From the NCBI RefSeq assembly GCF_000003815.2, contig NC_049982.1:11358386-11418385 (forward strand): a stretch of 60,000 nt of DNA, read 5' to 3'. Below the pieces are notes generated by a model that saw only the letters and a list, made by a program, of their open reading frames with translations, had not been told where the DNA came from and made no database searches. Every line of letters starts with the position of its first letter. Position 1 is the first letter of the stretch. This stretch comes from Branchiostoma floridae. Taxonomy: Eukaryota; Chordata; Leptocardii; Amphioxiformes; Branchiostomatidae. A program made the position numbers and the translations under genes. Positions 39,701 through 48,430 of the stretch are shown piece after piece.

Positions 39701-42319
39701 TGGCCAGGACTCAGGGTTACGTGTGTGCCTGCCCCAACATCCCAGGCCCCAGACCATGCTCCACAGGTAGGGACTGTACTCATCCTACAAGCAGGTATCA
39801 TCATCATGATACTACATGTATGCAGGTATCCATGAGTTCATGCTAAAGTCCAGTCTGTTTGTCATCATGCCAAATTTACATCTGGTTACCATGAATGATG
39901 ATGACTTTTGGCTACCCATGCACGATCCAAACATCTACAATGTGCTGTACAAATGATGTCGTCAGATAGATTTTATTTGTACTTCTGAATACATACATGT
40001 ACATAAATATGCATGACTTTTGTGAAATTGACAAGCAAGTAATGATGAAATGTTACTTGTAAGTAACCTCGTTTAATGTCAGTCCTATGAGTTTGAATCA
40101 GATGTAACAGTTATTAGATCATGATGTCTCATATATCCCACAGTTCCAGGTGTTCCAGCAGTACCTCGTACCCAGGCTACAGTTACAGTAACCATGACAC
40201 CCCAGCCTGGGGGTCCAGCACAGACACATGACAACAGAATACCTGAGGGGACAGGGGAACCAAGTGTAGAGTGAGTCTTCAACATGTGGATTCAGTTTCT
40301 TCATCTTTTATCTTACTGGGTTTTTTTTCCTTTTCCACAATTCAATTTTCTTATGGTAGATAGAAGGAAATTGTCTGATCTTTATATCAGTAAAGTGTTT
40401 TTTTTAGCTATTACTTGTGACTCACTCTTTCATAATCATGTGTATTTATTGCTTTGTTCCCTGTGCTTTATGTTGATACTGCTGATTTGTGCCCTCAGTT
40501 GTGACAACAGAATAGGAGGAGACTGCCAAGCTGAGAATTCAGCAAGCAGAGCAGAAGGTTGTTTTTTTGTTACCACATTCAACATTCTTCTTATACTACA
40601 AAGTCATCTTATATTGAAAAACACTTTACTTTTACTTCAACTACATTCAATATTCTGTTTCAAAGATATCCGACTTATCTGTGTAGAGATGCCTTTTGTG
40701 TTTTCTACATAATACATTTATAACTGTATGTGTCATCAAAAAAAATTTCTTGTCTCGTACATTAGACGGTGATATTCACCCAGCATACATAGTCCTGGGC
40801 ATCATACTACTGCTGGTGATCATTGCAGTGTGCATCTTGGCTGTCTTCTTATGGAGGTATGTGGGAGCATTGATAGATAGACAGAATAATATTGTATAGG
40901 GCCAGTTGTTGTGCCAGGGACATGATGGATTCCTTTCTTGGTTAATGATTAAACAAAGACAATATGAAAGGTAGTTGTGTTCCAGCTACATGCATTAGAC
41001 AAGTACGGAAATCTCACTAGTAAGTGAAATGTTAAGTGTTACCAACACTTTTACTCTCTGTATATTTTAGCAGCACCCTTCATTTTGCTATTGACAAAGT
41101 CATCAATTTGCAATTAGTTTCTTCCACTCTCCTGTGCCCTGACCACTGGTTGGACAGAAGTTGATGTATTATGTACAACTTTTTCCCAGAAGACGGAAAA
41201 GGCGACAGGCAGCTAGCGACAGCACCATGACCTTCAGTAACCCCGTGGTGTACAGAGCAGGGAACGATGCCATCGTCTCCATCGAGAGAAGAGACAGAAG
41301 ATGGCTGTACAATAAAAAGGAGGTCAGTGGTACAAAGATGTGCGATGTAGTTGTAACTTGTGGTCTCTGGAGGTGGTGTTTATGGTGCATTCACATGCGG
41401 CGTACGATTATGATATCGTGAGCTGGCCAAGAAGGATTTAAGACAGCTCTCTCAGTATGCAGGACACATACTAGTACATGTCTGCCGTATCCCAAGATTG
41501 TCCTCCGTTTGCTCTTGTACCGCAATCAGACAACAAATATGGGACCTAAGAAGTGTTCAATGTTTTTGAATGTGACTGTTGTAACCCTGTTATCAGACAG
41601 ACAGACCCTCTGGATTGTGTCAATGTGCATTTTTGTGATTTACTTTTTTCTCTGTAGGATCAGTTAAGAAACCCACTCATAGCAGAAGACAGTGGAGAGG
41701 AGCCTGCATCCAAACTTAGTAAAGTTAGTTTTGTCAGGGTAAGAAATGATACACTCAGTGGTGGAGGCTTCAAGGATGGGGGAGGGTGGCTTGAGAAAAA
41801 ATAAAGCAACTGGCAAAAACATTGTGGCAGCATGCCTTTGATTCCTGTGATACTGCTCTCCCGGGTGTCAGGATGGTGTTGATCAGTTTCAAACAACTGG
41901 TTCTTTTGTGTGGTTGGTTGTCATTTTCTCTGTTCATAAAGCATATGATTGTGAAACACAGGGGCTGTTGACTCTTTGAAAGTGATCTAGGGAAGATCCC
42001 TGTACTGCTTTTTGTGTGTATGTGTGGCACTGCTTTTTGTTATGATGAACCATATCCCATGTTGTTTTCCCAGGACCGAGTGACCAACCCCCTCCTGAAC
42101 CCCCAGCCCAAGCTGAACAACCTGGCAGCAGCTGAGGCGGCGTCCAAGCTTCTCGACAAGGAGGCGTACACCAAGGAGGACCCCTGGCAGAAAGGCAACC
42201 TGTACGTCGACCTTCCACCCAAGGACCTCCGAGACGACATAGACGTCACTGAGAAAATGCTGGCCCATGAGGCTGAAGCAGACGATGTCTGCTGCGGGTC
42301 CATAGAGAGTGATGTATGA
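13482..42319 (+). CDS. LRP4: Low-density lipoprotein receptor-related protein 4 (5' exon missing)
   Basis: The spliced exons encode about 1871 codons, close to vertebrate LRP4 (about 1900 aa). Order: eight LDLa, two EGF (the second calcium-binding), four six-bladed YWTD propellers each closed by an EGF repeat, a stalk, one membrane helix, and a tail. This order is that of LRP4/MEGF7, not of LRP5/6 (propellers first) or of the larger LRP1/LRP2. In vertebrates LRP4 is the agrin co-receptor for MuSK at neuromuscular synapses and a Wnt/sclerostin modulator. Phases agree at every junction: the LDLa exons are all phase 1 at both ends. No signal peptide is present, and no ATG opens the first exon (the frame upstream begins with GTG), so at least one 5' exon is absent. 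Exons are given in the domain entries. The 37315 and 38131 exons are alternative copies, and only one can be used. Confidence 0.93.
16139..16391. repeat. Possible MITE with imperfect inverted ends
   Basis: Arms at 16139-16173 and 16351-16391 are imperfectly inverted: CAGT.CC.., then AGTGGAAAG, then TAGCAATG appear in the same order on opposite strands. No convincing target-site duplication is visible, so the boundaries are tentative. Confidence 0.35.
16693..20310. mobile_element. 3.6-kb fold-back element with internal ~180-bp tandem repeats
   Basis: The whole segment is a giant inverted repeat. The tips (16697-about 17160 and about 19845-20306) match closely in opposite orientation and start GAGCGAATGTCTGTAAGGGT, with TTAA at both outer borders (16693-16696 and 20307-20310). 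Next come arrays of a 169-184-bp unit marked by CAATATATTGG: about two copies in the left arm and six in the right (18751, 18928, 19097, 19281, 19465, 19648). The inner arms continue to match, with small indels, towards a centre near 18200 (for example AATATTGACTC next to GACTTAACTTGT on both sides). No transposase is seen. The architecture resembles fold-back or Galileo-like elements; TTAA may be the target site. Confidence 0.8.
20422..22528 (+). CDS. LRP4: LRP4 LDLa repeats 5-8 (four exons)
   Basis: Exons 20422-20544, 21257-21376, 21743-21859 and 22403-22528, all phase 1. Repeats 5-7 keep the acidic SDE calcium motif. Repeat 8 ([13 protein letters not shown]) has the longer spacing before its last cysteine that is common in the final LDLa of this family. 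The 4.7-kb intron before repeat 5 contains the fold-back element at 16693-20310. A partial copy of the repeat-6 exon lies just upstream at 21089-21134. Confidence 0.93.
20983..21302 (+). repeat. Tandem duplication including part of the LDLa-6 exon
   Basis: The block from 20983 (TTGTATTGGAAGG) recurs from 21141, offset 158-168 bp. Each copy ends with an acceptor (TTACAG) and the start of the LDLa-6 exon. The upstream copy keeps only about 46 nt of exon (21089-21134, CTACCAGAAAGCCCTGTTGG..) before running into the next unit, with no donor site. It is therefore a truncated decoy exon beside the intact exon at 21257-21376. Confidence 0.8.
22191..22207. repeat. (CAT)n microsatellite
   Basis: A short CAT/ATC trinucleotide run in the intron between LDLa exons 7 and 8. 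Nothing else recognisable lies in that intron. Confidence 0.7.
22967..23477 (+). CDS. LRP4: LRP4 EGF repeats 1-2 (two exons)
   Basis: Exon 22967-23098 encodes an EGF repeat with [12 protein letters not shown] and a CHEGYRL strand. Exon 23352-23477 encodes a calcium-binding EGF starting DVDEC, with the GSFQCSC segment and GYEL. Together they bridge the LDLa array to propeller 1, as in LRP4 and the LDL receptor. Phase 1 at all borders. Confidence 0.93.
23638..27917 (+). CDS. LRP4: LRP4 beta-propeller 1 (four exons)
   Basis: Exons 23638-23868, 26359-26515, 26970-27187 and 27741-27917 total 783 nt (261 codons). Six YWTD-type blades are recognisable ([60 protein letters not shown]), with WPNGLTLD and LPHPFAIT connecting strands. 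In vertebrates this propeller is the main agrin-binding one. The first internal intron is 2.5 kb and holds the hAT-like element. Confidence 0.93.
24575..24608 (+). pseudogene. Possible relic of a propeller exon end
   Basis: The segment reads [11 protein letters not shown] followed by GTAGGG. It closely parallels the true exon end [11 protein letters not shown] with GTGAGT at 23868. It lies in the next intron with no matching upstream exon body, so it may be a decayed partial duplicate, or chance. Low confidence. Confidence 0.3.
24621..25788. mobile_element. hAT-like non-autonomous element with CpG-rich promoter-like interior
   Basis: Inverted ends CAAGGAGGTTAAAGAA..AGGAGAG lie at 24621-24647 and 25762-25788. 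They are flanked by direct repeats GAGAAAG (24614-24620 and 25789-25795), or GGAGAAAG if the boundary is shifted by one base. A 7-8-bp duplication with CA-starting ends suggests the hAT superfamily. No transposase is seen. The right half is CpG-rich, unlike the surrounding intron, and has a palindromic TGACGTCA (25594-25601), an inverted CCAAT box near 25618, and AAGATGGCG/AAATGGCGG motifs on both strands. Confidence 0.65.
25647..25733 (+). other. Short ATG frame downstream of promoter-like motifs inside the hAT-like element
   Basis: A 28-codon frame begins at the ATG in CAGAAATGGCGGG and starts [19 protein letters not shown]. It is GC-rich and has a strong start context, but stops at 25731-25733. 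It may be a captured first exon of a host gene carried by the transposon. I cannot name the source. A divergent frame starts at about 25550 on the minus strand. Confidence 0.25.
27421..27681. repeat. Fold-back dispersed repeat, copy 2
   Basis: Arms 27421-about 27505 and about 27583-27681 are inverted relatives: (A)CAGAGATTA.TTTCTGG..AGTGACAT..ATCAC then TTCTTCAGTGTCAC, mirrored as GTGACACTGAAGAAGAGTGAT..TTCACTTAAGA..CCAGAAGTAATCTC. Same family as 13245-13407. Confidence 0.6.
28395..28517 (+). CDS. LRP4: LRP4 EGF repeat 3
   Basis: A single phase-1 exon with [17 protein letters not shown] and [12 protein letters not shown]. This is the non-calcium EGF type that caps each YWTD propeller. Confidence 0.93.
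28852..32042 (+). CDS. LRP4: LRP4 beta-propeller 2 (four exons)
   Basis: Exons 28852-29060, 29368-29555, 31372-31573 and 31853-32042 give 789 nt (263 codons). Blades include [52 protein letters not shown] and [14 protein letters not shown], with WPNGLAID and LPHPFGLT linkers. The 1.8-kb intron between the second and third exons holds the ~246-bp tandem array. Confidence 0.93.
29588..31068. repeat. Intronic ~246-bp tandem array and flanking repeat sequence
   Basis: The unit carries ATGGAATG(C/T)AGTG at 30091, 30338 and 30584, a 246-247-bp spacing, and includes CATTAATTATGCAAAT and CATTTGCATAAT. Three or more copies span about 29850-30720. It is preceded by a short TTTGG pentamer run near 29588 and followed by a GC-richer tail with a CAGA/CACA microsatellite (about 30990-31020) ending near GGCAAAGGTAAT. 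The whole may be one composite transposable element. Confidence 0.65.
32443..32580 (+). CDS. LRP4: LRP4 EGF repeat 4
   Basis: A phase-1 exon with [17 protein letters not shown] and [12 protein letters not shown], terminating propeller 2. Confidence 0.93.
33078..34937 (+). CDS. LRP4: LRP4 beta-propeller 3 (four exons)
   Basis: Exons 33078-33215, 33600-33858, 34209-34371 and 34715-34937 total 783 nt (261 codons). Blades: [71 protein letters not shown] and [14 protein letters not shown], with WPNGLTID and PHPYGLT linkers. Confidence 0.93.
35331..35456 (+). CDS. LRP4: LRP4 EGF repeat 5
   Basis: A phase-1 exon with [17 protein letters not shown] and [10 protein letters not shown], closing propeller 3. 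Confidence 0.93.
35836..39264 (+). CDS. LRP4: LRP4 beta-propeller 4 (five exons)
   Basis: Exons 35836-36013, 36458-36547, 36828-36956, 37315-37558 (or its twin 38131-38374) and 39120-39264. Using one twin gives 786 nt (262 codons), matching the other propellers. Blades: [70 protein letters not shown] and [14 protein letters not shown]. The 36014-36457 intron is 444 nt and stop-free in frame. The twin exon and sequencing gap are described separately. Confidence 0.92.
37978..38077. other. Assembly gap (100 N)
   Basis: A run of exactly 100 N, the conventional arbitrary gap size. The sequence before it (37850-37977) and the sequence ending near 38771 are near-copies, so the gap joins two versions of the same locus. 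Confidence 0.99.
38131..38374 (+). CDS. LRP4: Second copy of the propeller-4 exon at 37315-37558
   Basis: 244 nt with the same acceptor (GTTGTCACAG) and donor (GTGAGTAGGAT). The encoded peptide is identical to that of 37315-37558; only a handful of synonymous differences are visible (for example GAG/GAA, GCC/GCT, CCG/CCA). Flanking intron on the 3' side is also duplicated with more changes. 244 is not divisible by 3, so splicing in both copies would break the frame. It is most simply an uncollapsed allele at the gap; a real mutually exclusive exon pair is the alternative. Confidence 0.85.
39653..39766 (+). CDS. LRP4: LRP4 EGF repeat 6
   Basis: A phase-1 exon with [17 protein letters not shown] and [11 protein letters not shown], closing propeller 4. 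Confidence 0.92.
40144..40856 (+). CDS. LRP4: LRP4 stalk and transmembrane helix (three exons)
   Basis: Exon 40144-40270 encodes a Pro/Thr/Gln-rich stalk, likely O-glycosylated. Exon 40499-40557 is short, with [10 protein letters not shown]. Exon 40766-40856 encodes [18 protein letters not shown] and the rest of a roughly 22-residue hydrophobic span ending AVFLW, followed by Arg/Lys across the next junction as the stop-transfer signal. All junctions keep phase (1/2, 2/1, 1/2). The 59-nt exon is the least certain. Confidence 0.85.
41190..42319 (+). CDS. LRP4: LRP4 cytoplasmic tail (three exons, stop codon)
   Basis: Exons 41190-41322, 41658-41738 and 42074-42319. The tail starts with a basic stop-transfer segment, RRRKRRQ, then [11 protein letters not shown]. 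This is an endocytosis-type motif, but with spacing N-P-V-V-Y rather than N-P-x-Y. The protein ends in -ESDV, a class I PDZ-binding motif, like the C-terminus of vertebrate LRP4. A Cys pair precedes it (DDVCCGS). The stop TGA is at 42317-42319. Confidence 0.9.
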
Positions 42320-45300
42320 ACTGAAGAGTCAGAAGTCTATGTCTGAGAGTTATACCCACCTGCAGCCAAGGTTGTATATGATAATATGGTACTTCCACGT
42401 AAGAAGCAGGTACAGCCAGGCTCCTTCCCACTTGTAAATAGTGACTGTAAGTTGTCTTGTACATTTTGAACTTGGGAGGGAGATGGCACCTTCTGTACTC
42501 CTGTATGGCCTCTAAGAGGAAGAGACTACGGGGTGCTGGACGTTGTAATAAGACTACTGATTGTTTGATGTACAGAAATGATGGAGTGTTTATGGTACGT
42601 GCAATTGGCATTGTGCAGAGTAACAGGCCATTCTTTAGGCTGGTGCAGGACAGGCACAGGGGTAAGACAAGTCCCTTGATTTATTTCCAAACAGTGCCTT
42701 TGAGATGTCTACCATTAGTTGAAGGGAATGGGCCACTATCTGGCTATGTACTTATTCCGGGCTCAAGGCAGAGAGCAGGGCCATGTTTATGTTGAACAGT
42801 ATTAAATCACAAACCAAACCAAATACTAACTCAACTTGAACTGCCTTAACATGCACATAATTAAATTTATGTAGTTGTTAGAACAATGAATTATAAAGAA
42901 GAAAGCAAGAGGATGTCTAGAGGATGTCTAGAAACTTCTAGAGGTTGACTAGTTGGATGCTGTCAACATTCTTAGACATGTGGCAGGAATAAGGAATGTG
43001 GCAAACAATTCCTAGACATACGGTGGCCCTGTCAGTCACAGAGGCAAGTGGAGGCATGGCTAGTTGTCATGTGAAAACTGCAAAATGATGCCTCCATTTG
43101 GAACTGCAGTATAAGGCCTATACGTAACAAAAGGTCATTGCAGTAGCCAGTGACAAGGTGTATGGCAACATGGATTGCATACTACACTTTTCATATATTT
43201 ATATTCTTGTACACACAACATTTAGATTGGTGTACTGTGAGTAGAGAAACTTCATTCATACTGAAGAGTCTCTGTTGAAGAAATGATCCTACATTATGAT
43301 TACTAACATATATTTATTTGTATCATGCACCACTTAAAGAGAAATTCCTGTTGCAACACGTGACATACTAATTATTTTTGTTGATGTAATTCTGGTCAGG
43401 TGTATCACTTATCTTCACTGAAGGAAGATGATAAGACATACAACAGCAGAGGTTGCTTGTTGGTAGCTGATCATGAATACCTGAATTGAAAAAATAATTG
43501 ATTAAACTGAGTTAGCCAGTTGGCAATTGGAGCAATGCTAACAGCATTTGCATTTTGCCTGTGTTTACAAGCGTGGCAAGGTGTACACTTTGATAAAGGA
43601 CTTACATCAGTCAAACAGTTCCAACATACTCCAGGCATGTGCCAGGGAACATTTTACATTTGGTGACAAAAGTATTTGAAAGTATCTACATGTATCATCT
43701 TGAATTGCATAGCATATTGATTAACTCCCACAACAATAGGCATGCCTCATGTCCAAGCCAATGTTCTGGTTGGTTAGTTCTCCGGCATCACACTGCCATA
43801 TGGAACAATTAAGTTGACAGTTAGTTATGAAAATATACCTCTTATTTCTTGTTGTAAGTGCAACATTAATTGCAGTAAGATGAAATGCTGATATGCTACA
43901 ATGTAGTTTGTTGTGATAGATAAAGTATAGCTGGTATCTTCTCAACTGTGAGAGATGGAGAACAGGTATTATGGTTCCTTTATTTCTTTATTACATACAT
44001 GTACAGGATGTACCTTTTCCTTTGCATGACATATTGTACTATACAACTGCAAAGCCAGACAGGTTCATAATTATAACTCAATATTTAATTTTGTAGAGTA
44101 TGTCTTTACTTATCCACACACCATGAGCTTACCGGTACATTTGTTTTGCAGTAATGTCAGCAAGAAACATCTGGGAGTCAGATAAATCCTTTTCTACTGA
44201 AATTTAATTTTGAACATTTACTTATTGTGTAAGTTTGCACATAGACTTGTAATGGATGTATGTGTCCTTGTTGTACAGATATTAATGATTTATTTTTCTA
44301 TATGGATGTTGTAATGTGACTGATAACTGTGAGAAATAAGGACACCGTTAGCTTGTTCTTTAGTAGAGTCTTTGAACCAGGGCCACTTAATTTGTGTGAA
44401 AACATCCTTTCATCGAAATATGTCTCAATTATGTGACAGCAAAGACACAAGTAATGTCTAAAAAAAAAAGGAAGTGCCCTGAGCAATTCTTTGTGTTACT
44501 TTTTATTATTCTTCTGTGCCCTTAATGTTTTCTGGCTACCACTTTCTTTTCAAAAGCTCTCATTCATGCCGATAGATGGAAGTGCACATTGATTGATCTA
44601 TTTGCTGATGTGACAGTTGATGTGTAGGTGGATATGGGCTGTCTCATAGTAATTCGTGACATTTTATGTTTAGAATGTGCCCTTTAGAGAGAGTTGAAAC
44701 CAAGGGTTTAAAAGATATATTTTGCAACATTGCACCAGTGACTGGAAAACCAGGGTTGTCTCTCTTTAATTAGCTGATTAAGTATTATATTTATATATTA
44801 CAGCCCAGTCTGCAGATTCTGGAGTATCCATTTTTGTACCTCATTGTTAAATTGTATTGTTTGCTGTTCTAACAGACTTAGTATATCATTAACCATGTAC
44901 ATGAGAATTTAATAATGTCATGTTACACCGAGCAGTCTTTGAAACTGCTTTGTCAAAGCTTTGTAGTTTTTCTTTAGATATTTTACAGTTGTATAAAGTG
45001 CGTAAAAAGTCATGACAGCAGGCACTTCAATGAATGTAACAATGTGCAAGTATTTACTAGTATTAACAAACTCCTTGGCAAGAGGGATTTTGCTCCAGAA
45101 CACACTCTATGCAAGTGTGCATTTTCTTAAACACTTTTCTTAACAGATTGTGTATCTTGCAAGTTATTACATTGATTCAATTGTAGTTCATTCATTGCTA
45201 TTTTGTTTGCCAAAATTATGATGTATGTAAATGTTGTAGTGTTTGTTACATGTACATGACATTAGCTCTTGTGAAACCTAAAATGGCATATATCCGACGC

Positions 45301-45550
45301 TGTATGATTTGTTTTGACCAAGAATGTGCAATATTTGTATCACTACTAATTCATGATTTTCAGTAAACCGGTCTCCACTTAACATGTGGTCTTGTTCACT
45401 GTACTTAAAGCTTGGCTGTGTTTTATTCTTTATGATACTGTATGCGATATCCTGAAACAGGTTTTCAAGGTGGAATTATGCCACTTCAAATTTGCCAACC
45501 CTTTCATACATTATTTGGATTCCAAATAAAGGCTGGTATCAAAGGAAGTT
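42320..45550 (+). other. LRP4 3' untranslated region (inferred)
   Basis: About 3.2 kb of AT-rich sequence without coding signal follows the LRP4 stop. The best polyadenylation signal, AATAAA at 45525-45530, ends it about 190 bp short of the minus-strand gene's own signal. No stronger earlier AATAAA was noticed, so a long 3' UTR is inferred. Confidence 0.5.
45525..45530 (+). terminator. Poly(A) signal, probable LRP4 3' end
   Basis: AATAAA in CCAAATAAAGGCTGG, on the LRP4 strand and the last good signal before the convergent gene. Confidence 0.5.
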
Positions 45551-45740
45551 AGATATGATGTGCAAAGATTCAAAGTTGAAGAGGAAGCAATATTTCTGCT
45601 GAACAAAGATATAGCATGTAGCAAAGCATTTTAAGACAAGGACCTTGTATAAGATATAACACAATCTTACATGAAATCCTTGCTTGTGTTTTCATTGAGG
45701 TCTGGTGCAAGTAAAAAGACTGTACTGGATGAGATTTGCT

Positions 45741-45746
45741 TTTATT
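45741..45746 (-). terminator. Poly(A) signal, probable 3' end of the minus-strand gene
   Basis: TTTATT on the plus strand is AATAAA on the minus strand, about 580 nt past the stop at 46323. With 45525 it places the two 3' ends tail-to-tail. Confidence 0.4.
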
Positions 45747-46322
45747 TATAAGATTTAAAATTATTAATGAGGTTTCGTCATATTTCTACACTCACACACA
45801 CAAAGATTTACAATGCAGTATATAAACCAATAGCAACAGTTTAATAAAACAGTACATGTTTATATTATTTGTACAATCAATTTTGCAACTTCTGCACATT
45901 AAAGTAGATTTCCACAAAAGTATTAGCTTAAACAGCTAAATATGATAGATACATGGGTCTGACAGTTCAGTCTGTAATTAAAGATTTGTGCAATTCGCTT
46001 TGATGAAAAACAGCATGTAAGACATGTACATGATACAATGCTTAACTTTCTTCCAACACCAAGGTATACACTGATCAAATTTTCAACAACCACTGTCTCC
46101 TTTATGATCTACATACATACATATATATACAGATTACCAATCACTTCGGAACGTAAACCTACGATCGCGCAAAAGTTACAGACAGCCCCGTGATCTTATT
46201 AACATGCAACCTTGCAATATGTGACGTCAGCAACTGGTCACACGTGCCAGGCTGTAAACATGTTATGAGCATGTTATATTTGAGGTACATGTAAACCATG
46301 AATTTTCAGTCTAAAAGCATCC

Positions 46323-48430
46323 TCAGTAGACCTCACAGTTCCTGGATGTATATTGTGTACAAATGCTGTCCCTGGTGACCTCTGAGAAGTTTGACCCAGA
46401 GGTCAGCCCCGCCCCCTCCGCCAGGTTTCTCAGGTTACAATAGTTGGTTCCAAAGTCCAGGTACGCATACCACACCCGCGAGGTAGAGAAGGCCTGAAAA
46501 ATAACAAAGATATCTCTTACAACAATGCACCAGATGTCTCATAAGGAAAGAATTTTACTACTTGTTAGAAATCATTCTACTTGTTAGAAAAATACAGAGT
46601 ACAGTCAGACCTGTGCTGGTAAGGCCTGTGCTAGTTGACCACCTTTGCATAAGGATCACCTGGCCATACTTTATGGTGATCCCTTAGATTATATTTCCCA
46701 TTGCGCTGATCCAAGCATTAAGAATAGTGACTACAATGGCCACTTGTCCACTGTCGGACCATTTTCTCCAAGTCCCTTGAGTGATCACCTAGGGACTAAG
46801 GGAGGGTTCTTTTGTAGATATTTTGGACTAGCGAGCACTGAAGCCTCTCAAATAGCCTTTCCTCCTTTTTTAGAGGATTTCAAGGACTGTTGATAATAGC
46901 ACTGTCAAGATAGGATTCATTGGTCATTCTTTTGGGGTACCTCTGAGTTTGGGGGGGGTGGGGCATCTAAAACGACCTGTCTATGGGCATTCTTACTCAG
47001 TTGGAAAATGAGTAATGTTCAAACCCAGCAGCAAACTGGGAACTATTTCACTGTGTTTAAACTTGGCCTTTTAATAATGCATACTGCGCCTATTACTGGT
47101 TACATTTATTATGTTTCTGTTTTACCTTGACACTGCATGTAGTCTGAGAGTCCTGGGGGTCCATGAAAGTGAAGGTCATGTCATCAATGTAACCACGTAC
47201 AGGTGTTGTGTGGGTTCCCTTCAACTCTGTACTGGACGAACTGATAAACTGCAAAAACAAATGGGATCACACTTTTAGCCTTTCACTACAGATGTCACAG
47301 TGGTAATACCAATTGATTTTACGCAGTAATTTTAAGCTGTTGTGTTACGCCAGTGTGGTTATACTGGCTTAATAGATACAGATATAGAATACGTGCTCGG
47401 CTGGTTAGTAAATCAGATCTCAACTTTCCTGGATTCTCCAGCCACGTAAACTAAAGTGTTTCCCATGCAAAAGTAGGAAAGAGGACTATGGCATTTTTAT
47501 TGTGACCAGTAACCCAGGTATACAAATGCATCTTTACACACATCTATAACAACTCTCTCACTTAAATCAGTGCTTCATTGATTGACAATATTTGCAGCTG
47601 TACCGTATACAGACACTTCTGTCCTCCATCCAGACAGTTGTCCCTAGACGTCCACTCCTCCATCTGGGCTATCAGACTGGTGTTTACAGATGAGCAGTTC
47701 TGGGGGAAGGCCCTTGGGGAGGAAGAATGCAACCATCAGTGAGTGAGATGCTGATTTACACAGTTTGATTATTTATAACTATACCTTCAGAGCTCGGGTA
47801 TTATGTATTCAATTTAATTAGCCCTTATCTATTCTTAATAGCTCATAACAGCTAAGGTTAATATAGGTTAAGAAATCATCCCATAACATTACCTGAGGTG
47901 CCTTCCTACATTCAAAGTTTAAAGGAGGAGGGCGGGGACTAATATAAAACCCAGGAGCTTACATGACACAACTAATGTTTGCATAGATATACATTTAGAC
48001 ATATAAGTCTCACCAGTTGATGGTACAGGAGGCGTGGATGGGGTAACCAAAGCCGAAGTAAACAGCTAACAGCACAACAAACACCAGGACAATTATCACC
48101 ACAGTGGCAATGGAACAACACTTACAGGTGCAGCATCTGAAACAAACAAATACAGCTGCAAGCACTAGTACTGTAACAATAGTATCTAACGTTACATTCT
48201 CATCATAACATAGTTCGGAGTGGAAGACATGCCATGTGCTGAATGCAGACTCATACTCAAAGTGAACACGTAGGAGCTCGTGTAACGTTACATGTGTTGC
48301 ACGTAACGTTAATGTTAACATTATTAAACGTTACAGGTACCTACCTGCAACACTTGCTACATCTTCTAGCCTCACTTACATCACATCCCTCGCTGCCAGG
48401 CAGCCCTTCGAATGACTTATTCCTAAACAT
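46323..48430 (-). CDS. Uncharacterised single-pass membrane protein, 203 aa
   Basis: Five exons in transcription order: 48430-48345, 48136-48014, 47712-47604, 47248-47126, 46493-46323. These give 612 nt with every phase consistent and a TGA stop. ATG 48430 directly follows GCA and an in-frame TAG, which fixes the start. The N-terminus is short and hydrophilic (MFRNKSFEGLPGSEGCD), then a cysteine cluster, RRCSKCCRCCTCKCC, then one hydrophobic span (IATVVIIVLVFVVLLAVYFGFGY). The remaining C-terminal ~135 residues hold spaced cysteines, potential N-glycosylation sites (NCS, NTS, NFS) and motifs WYAYLDFGTNYCNLRNL and SICTQY. It is probably a type II membrane protein with a palmitoylated juxtamembrane cluster and an extracellular domain. 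I do not recognise the family. Confidence 0.85.

Larger units (their letters stand above)
13629..42073. other. LRP4 introns with nothing else recognised
   Basis: Apart from the repeats listed, these introns over 300 nt show no gene, RNA or clear repeat: 13629-14120, 14238-15079, 15194-15622, 21377-21742, 22529-22966, 26516-26969, 27918-28394, 28518-28851, 32581-33077, 33216-33599, 33859-34208, 34372-34714, 34938-35330, 35457-35835, 39265-39652, 39767-40143, 40857-41189, 41323-41657, 41739-42073. The 36548-36827 and 36957-37314 introns each contain a small local direct duplication (TGCTACCAAC.., spacing about 97 nt; CACTTGTTT.AGCCAT.., about 43 nt). Confidence 0.5.
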
